A DNA stretch of 64,000 nt, taken from Dallia pectoralis. Taxonomy: Eukaryota > Chordata > Actinopteri > Esociformes > Umbridae. Shown here one piece after another: positions 39,901 to 51,900 of the stretch. The first letter of the stretch is position 1. Every line of letters begins with the position of its first letter. Below the pieces are notes generated by a model. The model ran no database searches, was not told the origin of the DNA, and saw only the letters and a list, made by a program, of their open reading frames with translations. The stretch spans positions 21,491,133 to 21,555,132 of the forward strand of contig CM055728.1 of NCBI GenBank assembly GCA_029465975.1, in the 5' to 3' direction. The position numbers and the translations under genes are program-made.

Positions 39901-42900
39901 TATGGGGGCAAATACTTTTAGAATTAAATTGCATGTGAAACCTGTTGAGTTTGACTATAATACAGAAGTGCAATCATAACGCATTGTCACAGACTCGTTA
40001 CTTAAAGGCTGGGCTGCAGTGTAATGACCGAATTTGACAGTGACGTCTGGTTTTGTTTCTCTTCAGATCACGAGCGGATCGGACAGGACTCCATCTATGA
40101 GCAGGAGGGGAAAGTGCAGTTTGTGGTGGACGCGGTCTACGCTATGGCTCACGCCCTACACAACATGCACAGGGAACTCTGTCCGGGAAAAGTGGGCCTC
40201 TGCTCCCAAATGGAAACCATCAATGGAACCATGTTGCTCCATTTCATTCGCACGGTCAAGTTTTCAGGTCTGTCTTTCTCATGCACGAACACTGAACTCC
40301 TGTGAGCATATTATGTGTTTGTACCGATACAGATGGACAAGTCCATAGACTATGCAGCAGCCCCTTTTTCATTGGAGCACTTGAGTTGAGCAGGCTAAGC
40401 CAATGAATATGGGCTAGAATGGTGGCAATTATTACATGTGCTGTTTAAGCTACTGTGAATAGATATTCCAGCGCAGGAGAGTTCAGCGCAGCCATTCATT
40501 TTTGAGTACGTTTTGGTGGCTTTTCTTTATAGTTCTTCAAAATATGACTTTAAATTAATACATTCCAAGATATGCATGGCTTGTTATACAGACAATTACT
40601 GATCATATGATCATATCAATATGGATCATGTTTTTAGCAAGCAATGCAAAAAACAGAGGACATTTCTTCTTCTCTGGCAAAGACCTCATGGTAACGTGTT
40701 TGCACATGTTCCAGTATATTAATGGAAACTGCTATCTTCAAGAAGATATTGGGGGAAAAATGTGTGGCACCATCAGGTTGCAGATATTTGTTAAAATATA
40801 TATATATATATATAATATCCGAGATTAAAAGCTGTAAACACAGATAAACTGTTCCACCGATAAAGAAGAAGCCATAGACACATTTTTTAATGTGTGCAAA
40901 TTCAAGAAAATTAAACTTGTGTATGTCAACTTGGGCTTAAAGTGATGCAAACTTAAGTAAACATTGCTTTTCATATAGACAAAATCACATGGTTTTGTAA
41001 AAATTCTGAACCTGACCAATTTTCTCAGAATTCTACTTTTCATTTTATGGGATTTTATTACATATTACAATACTGACAACTAAAATTGGTAACATTGGTT
41101 TTATGTTTGGAAATATTGTGTTATAATTTTACAGTTTTTAGCAATCCCTTTGACCATTATCTCAGAACCTTAATGTCATTTTCCACAACTCTAGACACAA
41201 AACTCACAACCGAAGATCAAAATGCACTTTTCTCAAAACTCTAACACGTTTTTTCAATTGCTTGGATACAATACACCTAAACTGAAGATCATTTGTTTAT
41301 TTAACTTTTATCACCGGTTCAATATGATACAATGTAACATCAAAGTACTACTATTTCAAAATGCGATTCCTACATTACGTTTGAAATGATAGTCTGTTCA
41401 TTTCATTCCATAGATCTAACTATCAATTGATACAACTAGTCAAAATGATAAGTATTTGCTGCATTACTCTTAATGCATAGTTTTATGGAAACTGACAAAC
41501 AATATTCCACGTTTACAGTAAATCATGAAAGATTCAAGATACTGAGATTTGTTGTCACCAATTAGCATGGAGCATGAACCAATTAGACTACAATATCCAT
41601 CGATGTAGCCTAATATTTTATCATGCTGTAATGCTTCATCAGACACTGTGTCTATGGTCCCAAATACTGTAACACCTTTTCAGACTATTTACAGTACTGA
41701 CAGTACTGCACTGTATAGATGCAGGCCCTTGTAATTGATTGTCCAATTCAACCAACCCATTACTGATGATTTAGTGCACATTGTGAAATGAGTATATACA
41801 TAAAGAGTTGATTTGGATCCAATTGCAAGAGCATAGTGATTCGTAACATGGAGCCAGCAGGTGATCCAGGTCACAATGGAGGTCAAGCAGTGGTGGCAGG
41901 AAGACGAGGAAGACGTGTTGGTCAAAGGAATGGCATGGCAGGCACCCTTTCTGAGAGGTGGTCGTGGGCCACGTTTGAGAGGTGTGGGGGAACGTGGTAG
42001 AGGACAAGGCCACGGACCAAGACAGCGGCAGCAACAGCATAGAGTGTCGAATGAAATTCAGGCAAGAAAATTAAAATCAAAGATGTTTGGCTAATGATAA
42101 CATCCAATGTGATGTAGATGAGAAACTGTGGCCAAATCCACAACACAGAGTTGATGACAATGTAGAAGTACAGTAATCACTTCTGTTTTGTTTCTTACAG
42201 TACAAGCAAGCAAGTTGAGGAACACTGCATTTGATGTTTTACAGTACTGTCTCTATTTTTCTATTTCATAGCTAATTACGGTATTTTTGCTTTGATTCAA
42301 ATAAACATATGTTGTGATTGTATTCTATTTCATTACAGTAATACATTTCAAATGTTGTTCAATGATTCCACTGTGTTTGTACTATTCTCTTTACCACAGA
42401 AGTACATTTACAGGGATTCATTTGCTTGTAGTACCATAATGGAACATGTATCATCAATTTTGTACACCAATATCTAATGATTGGACAAACAACTAACTAG
42501 TGAAACTATGGGTATCTTTTGTCTGGGTGATCTAAATCAATGTACCCATGGTATTCCATGATAAATCTATTGTTTGAAGCATTGTTTGTGCAAATGCAAG
42601 GTATCTTTAAAGATATGAATGCACAATGCAATGTTTTGAACATTGGAGAGCCTGTGTTACAAGTGTTTAATGTTGTGAGTTTTGTGTCTAGATTTGTGGA
42701 AAATGACATTAAGGTTCTGAGATAATGGTCAAAGGGATTGCTAAAAACTGTAATATGTTGTTAAATATCCACCCCGATGTTGGGTAGGGCTTGTTTTTGG
42801 TTTAATATGTTCTTAAATATCCACCCAGATGTTGGGTAGGGCTTGTGCTTGGTTTAATATGTTCTCAAATATCTACCCCTACATGTTGGGTAGGGCTTGT

Positions 42901-45900
42901 GCTTGGTTTAATATGTTCTTAAATATCCACCCAGATCTTGGGCAGGGCTTGTACTTGGTTTAATATGTTCTCAAATATCTACCCCTACATGTTGGGTAGG
43001 GCTTGTGCTTGGGATTATTGTCATGCTGAAAGGTGAATTAACTACCAAGCTAGTTGACAAAAGTAGTTTTTATTGCAGTATTCACCTATATTTGACTACA
43101 TCCATTTTCCCCGTGCTGATGAGTCCACATGATGCTGCCACCACCATGTATCTCTGTAGGGATCTGGTGTGTTCAGACATGGATAGTGTTAGCACATTGA
43201 ATTTTTGCCAAAATGCTCTCTTTGTCTCTTTTCAGTAAGTATTTTCCTAATCCATGCATTTGTATCAATTCATCTCTAACATCTGTCGAATTCTCTGAGG
43301 TCTTCAATTCCCCTCCAGATTCACAGCCTGACTAATTATTTTTATCCACGCAGATACCTGCTATTGTTGTGTGGTGGAGACAACTGACAATACGAAATCA
43401 GTTCAGAAAAACAAATCTGCATTAGTATGGAATAATGGTTGGCAGAAAATATGTATAAGTGGCTGTAGCCTTCACCTGAAAGAAGGGCAAAGGTGACACC
43501 CGCATCTCCAATCCACACAGATGTGAGAAATTAGAGGAACGACAAACTCAGATCGCTTAATAACCAAATGTGTGACAGTCACGCATTGCATTTATAGGCA
43601 CTTTACCGCACGATCTCTGTCGGCAGTTGGTCTAAACTGTTCTAATAGGGTACTTGTAATTATACATGAAGTGAGCATTAGGTCAGATTGACACAGAGGT
43701 CAAACAAATTAGACAGAACGCAACATGTGCATCCTGACACCCAGGGACTGCTCAGACCCACTCGCTAAGAGCTAATTATACGCTAATAGCTGCTCTGTTT
43801 GGATGGTGGTACTGGGTGATCCTAGAGGAAGGCATAATCCAGTTGGAAAATGGCAGCTAGAGCCGAAGGGTGAAAATATAATGAAATAGCTGAACAGCAA
43901 ATTGGTGAGCTGCCTTATCACAGGGCTCTTATTAATAACCCACATATATGCGTGTTATGCATTGATGTTGACACATCAGTTTATATTGAGCTAGCATGCC
44001 AGCTAAACACTTCCATAGATTCTCATACACCACTGCAGCTTTCTGTTCAGCTTTTTTACTGAGGTGTCTGCTTGATCACTTCCTGACCTACATGGCCCAT
44101 TACACGAAAAGACGCTTTTGGGGAGATTGGAAGTCGAGTTGGTATCGTATTCACTTCTAATGGTTGTTACCCATGCATTGTTATTGGGCCCAGCAGTGCA
44201 TTCTGGGTAATTCTGGGAATGAATGGGCTTGTTTAAAATTAGCAAAAATGAATTGATACCGAAGTACTGCTTGTTTAGTCTGCAATTACACATTGGTTAA
44301 CCTATGACAAACATCTTGACATCAAAATGCAACTATATCAGATATAAGTTTTTCCTTTGGTCGGATAAATTCTGATTTTAGATTTTTGGTTCTAACTGTG
44401 AGGTGATGTCTTTGTGAAACGCAACATTGCTGAAATGACGATCTCTGCATGCGTGGTTCCCATAGAGGAGGAGGTGATGGTGCTTTGGTGACGATGTGTG
44501 GTTTATTTAGAATTCAAGGCACACTCAACCAGCATGGCTACCACAGTATAATGCAGTGATACACCATCCCATCTGGTTTGAGTAAGTGGCACTATCAGAC
44601 GCTTTTTAACAGGACAATGATCCGAAACACCCCTCCAGGCTGTGTAGGGGCTGTTTGACCGAGAAGGAGAGTGATTGTGCTGCATCGGATGACTTGGGTC
44701 TCCAGAATCACCTGACCTCCACCCAATTGAGACGGTTTAGAATGAGTTGAACCGCAAAGTGAATGAAAAGCAGCCAGCAATTTCTCACAATATGTGGGAA
44801 CTGCTTCAAGACTGCATAACAGGGGCCTACTTGGTGAGACTGTTTGCCAGGAGTGTGCAAAGCTGCTTTCAAAGCAAAGGGTGTCTATTTATAAAATATG
44901 AATGTACAGTATGTTGATTTCTTTAACAGGATTTTGGCCACTGCATAAATGTTTTTTTTAATAATTTTGATGATGATATTTATTCTAAACTGTGGATTTA
45001 AGTAAAACGAAAGAAACACCCTGAAATGAATAGATGTTTCTAAGCTTTTGGTAAGGCATATATTTCTATCAAAATTTGCCATCTCAGTGTAGATGTAGAA
45101 GGCCCAGACAGTTCCTGACCTAAAAGATTCCCTACACCAGTGGTGTACATTTCACATAGGACCTGGGCATTTTTTAGTTTTTAGTTTTTCCTTTAAATTG
45201 GTTCCCAGTTCAGACATAAACAACCAGGTGTGAGTAGAACCTAACCAATTACTGACCTAAGTAGTCAATCAAGTACAAGGCGAGTGCAGAAAACCTGTAG
45301 ACACAAGGCCCTCCATGGAGCCGGGTTGACACCTGTGCCCTACACTGTTCTGAGCATCTTTTCTCGATTGAACAGAGAAATAGAGAGGTGTGTAGAATTT
45401 TAACAACAACAAAATGACCAAGGGATTTTCCTTACTGCCTTCTTTTGTCGCTAGGAGAGACACCGTAGTCACGCCGTGACGCCGATGGAGGAAGAGGCTC
45501 GTTTTTTTAATTTGACAACAGAAGCCGGTGTTCCTCTCCTGTGGGCCAATAATTTCTGTTGAGTAAATGTCATAAAACACACTAGCGTTCCACCATTACT
45601 GCGAATATTAATTAGCCGACAGGATCAGTGAAGAGAACTCCATACGGATGAGAGGATGAAACAATGGAATCCCCTGCTCCCTTATCTCACCATATGTTTA
45701 TTCAAATCTCATGCATATTCGGTCCTGCTCATTAATTTTAACCGGAGCTGCCCTTGGGCTTCTGGTGAGAGGGTATGATTTGTCATATTCAGGTGCACAA
45801 TCAAACAGTGACGATAACCAATCGGTTAGCTGTGTCAAATACTTCTGACAGGTGTGGGGTTACGTTCTTAAATAATCTCTTGGATATTAACAATTACATT

Positions 45901-48900
45901 CCCAAATGGTTGAACGCAGAAATCGCCGTGAATCTAAACTCTATATTATATATATATAAGGTATCACAGTTAATAAATGTATTCAATTAATCAAATATAT
46001 ACTATGAAGTCATTATAACCTTTTTACAAAGATCAGTTGTCACGAAGTGCTTTTACAAACACCCAGTCTATAACTCATAGGGAGCCCCAGACAGTCAGGT
46101 CAGGCATCAACAGGGTTTACACACAATCGCTAGGAGACGAGGGTTGGACATGGTTGGCAACAATACATTTCTCTTATGGTGTCCAGAGTGCGCCAAGATA
46201 ATCTCTCCCACACCATTACGCCACCACCACCATCCTGAACAGATGAGACCAGGCAGGACAGACCCATGCGCTCATTAGGTTTTGGCCAAATTCTAACCAT
46301 GTCATCTGAATGGCGCGGCAGAAATTGAGTATCATCAGAACAGGCAATATATTTTTCCAGTCAGCTGTTGCCCAATTTCGATGGACCCGTGCAAATTGTA
46401 TCCTCAGATCTCTGTTCTCAGCTGACAGGAGTGGCACTGAGTCTGCTATTCTGCTGCTGTAGGCCATCTGCTTTAAGGTTTGAAGTGCTGTGCGTTCAGA
46501 GATGCACTTCTGCATACCTCGGTTGTAACAAATATATATTTCAGTGGAGTTATTTGCCTTTCTATCCTAGTTGATCAGCACTTTCTGAAATACTCAGAAA
46601 GTATTTCAGAAACCTACATCCATGCCACGTTCAAAGTGATTGTATGTACAGAGTGCAGTAAATAAGCATTTAACTGCATCCTGGTTTCTTCTATTATTGC
46701 ATATTTGTCACAGAAAATGGTGTCAGATTTGCATAGACATATGTGAAATAACACAAGGAGAACTGGAGTTTTGTGTCGACATGATAATTGTATTTAGTTA
46801 AGAAATAGAGTAGTTCGACCCAAACTGGCCCTGTGTGCCACGAGAACTGTGGAGTTGTGCTCACGTCTCAGTCTGACAGTTCTGTTTTGTGATTTCACAC
46901 CGTTGGGTGAAAATACCAAGACCAAACCATGTGAAAGCAGCAATGTCCTTGAATTGTTAGTCCTCATACATTCAGCCAATCACACGCTCACGCCACAGAG
47001 ATTACATCCCTACTCATGTGACTGCCTTCATTATAGGTGGAAGAGGCAGTATGTGCCAACAGCTTAACATACATCTTGAAGTGTATTTATCACATGTGCA
47101 ATTAATGATTCATCCTTGCATACATTTCCTTTGCCGATATTTACCGTTTGTGTGGCTTTCTGATTTTTATAAAGACGTCCGGTGCTTTTCTGGATCTGCT
47201 TCAGCGTAGCTGATATCGTGTGCACAGCTTACAGTAATAAGTGTGTGTGCACAGCTTACAGTAATAAGTGTGTGTGCACAGCTTACAGTAATAAGTGTGT
47301 GTGCACAGCTTACAGTAATAAGTGTGTGTGCACAGCTTACAGTAATAAGTGTGTGTGCACAGCGTACAGTAATAAGTGTGTGTGCACAGCGTACAGTAAT
47401 AAGTGTGTGTGCACAGCTTACAGTAATAAGTGTGTGTGCTCAGCTTACAGTAATAGGTGTGTGTGCACAGCTTACAGTAATAAGTGTGTGTGCACAGCTT
47501 ACAGTAATAAGTGTGTGTGCACAGCTTACAGTAATAAGTGTGTGTGCACAGCTTACAGTAATAAGTGTGTGTGCACAGCTTACAGTAATACGTGTGTGTG
47601 CACAGCTTACAGTAATACGTGTGTGTGCACAGCTTACAGTAATAAGTGTGTGTGCACAGCTTACAGTAATACATGTGTGTGCACAGCTTACAGTAATAAG
47701 TGTGTGTGCACAGCTTACAGTAATACGTGTGTGTGCACAGCTTACAGTAATACGTGTGTGTGCACAGCTTACAGTAATACGTGTGTGTGCACAGCTTACA
47801 GTAATAAGTGTGTGTGCACAGCTTACAGTAATAAGTGTGTGTGCACAGCTTACAGTAATAAGTGTGTGTGCACAGCTTACAGTAATAAGTGTGTGTGCAC
47901 AGCTTACAGTAATACGTGTGTGGGCTTTTTTCGACTTTCTTCACGCCCGCTCCCCATGGAAATCAACCCGACAGTTCTGAGGTTGCAAGCGCCATCATGT
48001 AGCACTCGATTCACACTGGACCGGTCCTGGACTTCCCTCAGCACCACTCAACCATATGACAGGGCGGTAATCAAGATGATATAAAACAAGTGCCTTGTTT
48101 GGTCTAGGATGGTGTTGAATGCAGATAATGTCTTTATGACATCCAGACCTCTCTGTCAGTCTTTCTTAAACGGCTAAACGGATATGCTGAAACCAAGACC
48201 TTTTGCAATCTATTCATTCACTGACCAGGGGAGTTCATAACTCCTGATAGTTTTCTGTGACATAGCGTGGTCAAATTGCAGATCCTCACTTTTATTCCTC
48301 TGGGTTTTTGTTCTATTATCTTTGACAGGGAAATGTACATTTCCTAAAAGCCACACCCCTCCCAGGTATTTCCTCACCTTCGTTACAGAAGCATGACATA
48401 CCGAATCGATGAATATACACTATACAGCAATTCTGTATAGAATTTTTCTACTTGACCATATAAAATGCTCTTTTGCCTATTGTCTTTTTCAAAAAAGGCC
48501 ATCCTCATCTTACAAAGAATTAGCTTTGAACTCTGAACAAAAAGATATTCACCTCCATTATTTACCCCTCTTTTGACATCTAACCCATCGCTCACACCAG
48601 AGCACACAGTCCACTTGCTGTAGTTCTCTGCCAGGGAAAAAGAAAAGTCTTTAACTTGCATTTCTTGAAGACTTCTCACTAATAAGTCAGACTTGCAGTG
48701 AATTTAAAGATGGTCAAAAAGTAAATGTAAAAGTAGATGTACATTGAAATGTTTTTTAAATGTTTTTATTTTGAATGGAGAACGAAACCTAACGTTCACA
48801 TGACCCCAATGCATGATGGGAACTAGGAGGCACCTGGCTAGTGGCTACTCCAGACACTGTGGACACAGCTGATTACTATGAAAGTTATTTTTACCACCAC

Positions 48901-51900
48901 ATTTGCTTTGTTGTTCAAAAACACAGCTTGTGCCATGCTAATCTCAGCTGTATATTGTTGAAGTCTTTTAGGTTGGAGACGAAAAGCTGTATCTGTACAC
49001 GTATCCATGACTCAAGAACGCCAAGGTTTCACTCGCATTAGTGATTTCACAACGGTAGCATACTCTACTGCTGTGTTACAATAGAGGTTGTTTGGTGTTT
49101 GTCACGAGTGGTGTGGGGGCGTGGCTACACAGTAATTCGGTGATTCACTTCCTTGTTGGCCTTTTGTCATTCACAGCTGTTTTGTGTTATCATTAGTGGG
49201 TTATAAAAGGTGAGCGGACAAGTCACTCCTTGTTCAGCATTGTATTTCTATGTCACAGGATCAGGGCATGAAATTGGCGCCCGCCCACCCGCCAAATGCG
49301 GGTAACTTTTGTGATTGGCGGGTGAAACCGTCAATCTACCTGCCACGTTGGCGGGTAGCCAATAAGACAACACAACATCGAGCAAGTGTTGTGTTGTTGA
49401 CCAATCACGTAGCCTATTGTTTTTGTTAAGCAAGCCCCGCTATTTTCTTGGACGTTCGAGACAAAATGCTGTAGAGCAACGAAAAGAGGATGAGGAGGAC
49501 GGTTCCAAAAATAAAATATCACGTTGCACAATATCAATATCGAAAATGTCGCAAGAAGTGCGATATTTATTTATACATTTATTTTGTGGAGAGATGCGTC
49601 GGTTGGCTTTGTGGCTTAGTTGTGTTCGATTTAAGCGCACGCTTGAAAACTATATATAATGAACACGTTTCATTGGCCAGTTCCCCTGTTACATGCAAGT
49701 GACAGCAAACGGGTCCACTAAACGAACAGACCCTATCGAACACGTGACTTATGTGTTAACTCCGACTACGCGAGTGAAGAGAAATAGAGACCCCGGACAA
49801 AGCGAGAAAAAGCGAGTTAGAGAAGTTTAAGAAAAGTTTCAGCAAACTAATGTCGTTCAATCTGTAGTACTCTGCAAACCCTGTGGTATGGTGATACACC
49901 GGGCAACAGGAAATACAACCAACCTATTTTCCCATATTAAAAACCACACATGCCACTAAAGGATGAGTGCAAACGCCACAATCGATTTTGTTTATATATA
50001 TTAATCTATTTTGAGGCATTTTCCCATAACTTTGTGTTTTTACATATGTTTAATAATATCGAAATTAATATCGATATCACATTTTGTCAATATCGTGCAA
50101 CCCTAGTACAAACTTAAAAATAGTATTTTGATATAAATGTTATGTTTATTGTTAATCTAAAAAGTGACTAATGGATTGCAGTTAACTTGCAGGTGTTAAC
50201 TAAATAAATGAGACCTTCAGTGAGATGATTGGCTGTTTATATTTGTTATTTTCTATTCTAAACGCCTGCCACACCAGGTCAGATACAGTTGTAAGTCATT
50301 ATGTTGATCTAGTCATAAATGAGATTGGTTAAGTTGGTTAATAACTCGACAGCACTTTAATGTGTATTCTGTACAAGTTCAAGAACCATTCTTATGCATT
50401 TTCTGAGTCATTCACCTTTATTTTAGGCACAAAACATTTTGGCTGGTAAGAAACCACTGTGGCAGGTAGATTTCAAAATCCAAAAAGGCCAAAAACGTTA
50501 ACTTCAGGCCCTGCACAGGATTATATGGGTGAGTGTGTTGTTACGCGTATTATTATTAGTTGTTGGTGATATGATTGTTTTAAGTCGCTATATGCGCACC
50601 TTTCATTTCATTCAAACGATAAGTACGTGTTTTTCGCCTTTTACGGTTTGTTTTGATTTAATAAACCTTATTTAAACGGATCATTGGACTCTGTACATGG
50701 CTTTTACCACACTACGCCGGGTCAATCCGTGACAGTGTTGTTTGTACTTGAGCTACCTATCTGGGACCAGGTACTGTAATCAGTAAGAAATGCGTTTGCG
50801 GACAGCATTACATAATGCACGGTATCGATATAAAATAACTGCATTAACAAGCTCTGTATTCTAGGCATCATGTCTGTTCTCATAATCCTTTAAGTTCATC
50901 AGACATAATATTTCATCGTACTGTGAAACTCTTTTGGCTGTTTCCGTTCAAGCATGTCCTGATACCCAAATCTCATTGTCTTGTAAACAACAGAAACTCT
51001 TATCACAGCCTCCTTGTTCCTGTGCGATACTATCATGTGACCGTAGGTTTTTACTGTGTGTAAATGCACCACACAAAAGTGTTCCACTAATGAACATGCA
51101 ACAGCCACAATAATAGTGAGACACACTGTGATGATTTAGCAGTTTGTAGCCATACTGACCGAGTTCCCGTTTACATCTGGCTCTTTGATTGGCCAACAGT
51201 CCTGCATGCTCACTCAGGCAGTGCATTCTCCCATTGACCTCACGCTGCCTGGAAAGGAACTAGGATGAAGTGGGTGAAATCTGTGATGTAATTTGCATAA
51301 GGAGTCAGCTTAGATTTCCTGACCTCTCAGCGTAACGACTTGATTAAGCACTAGATTGTGCAGGAGTGCTTATGTGTCATACAGTCAACGATGCAATAGT
51401 GCTTACATCAACAGTGATTCCACCTTGCTGGGATGTTCTGTTGTGGCCCCAAAGCTTTAACTATGAAAAAAAACGTGCATTATGCTGTCGAATTTAAGGA
51501 AGACTGTGATTTAAGGTACAGGTAAATTTTTTGAGTAACGCTGATGGTCTAATCCAGACATCTGACGTAGTATTATTCATTCCAAATGTTTAGTTCCTAT
51601 CTAATAAGTGGGAAATATATCCAGGGTAAACATTCCTAATCCAACAATATGTGCTGTTGTGTCTGTAGTTGGTCAGGACACCTGTTTAACATCCAAAAGG
51701 AAATACAAATGATGGCTTCTATATCACTGCTCTGGGGCATATGATTTAATCACTGACCAAAAAGAAACAGTGCCACCTACAGGCCTTCAAACACCACTTC
51801 CAGCCACATCTGACCTCCTGTTCGAAATTTTCGGAAAAATTGTTCAAAAATTAAAAGTGGGAGAACACCTAAAAGTTCAGGTAGGCCTTCAATAACAAAA

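Larger units (their letters stand above)
22926..40066 (+). other. grm4: grm4 long intron, 17141 bp
   Basis: A phase 1 GT-AG intron. It contains a truncated Tc1 terminal repeat at 23319-23430, minisatellites at 24943-26052, 32861-33677, 36811-37010, 37205-38572 and 39353-39712, an LTR-like stretch near 30889-31250 and a LINE tail near 34586-34820. Between them, 26060-30880, 31260-32850, 33690-34580 and 34830-36800 hold no gene or element I can recognise. Confidence 0.9.
49100..50734 (+). mobile_element. Solo LTR interrupted by nested hAT DNA
   Basis: The left end TGTCACGAGTGG and the right end CCGTGACA give the TG...CA form of an LTR, flanked by the 5-bp duplication GTGTT (49095-49099 and 50735-50739). 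Without the inserted hAT element (49262-50513) and one copy of its 8-bp duplication, the LTR is about 375 bp. It has a TATA-like TTATAAAAGG at 49201 and a polyadenylation signal AATAAA at about 50661, both placed as expected. No internal retroelement genes remain, so this is a recombined solo LTR. The family is not determined. Confidence 0.85.

Noticed and set aside
45110..45350. Sequence resembling a dispersed fish repeat (AGAAAACCTGTAGACACAAG)
   Set aside because: It felt familiar, but no terminus, tail or duplication supports a definite element.
47182..48084. 300-codon frame with a nine-residue repeat
   Set aside because: It is the 27-bp array read through; a second + frame and the reverse strand are equally open.
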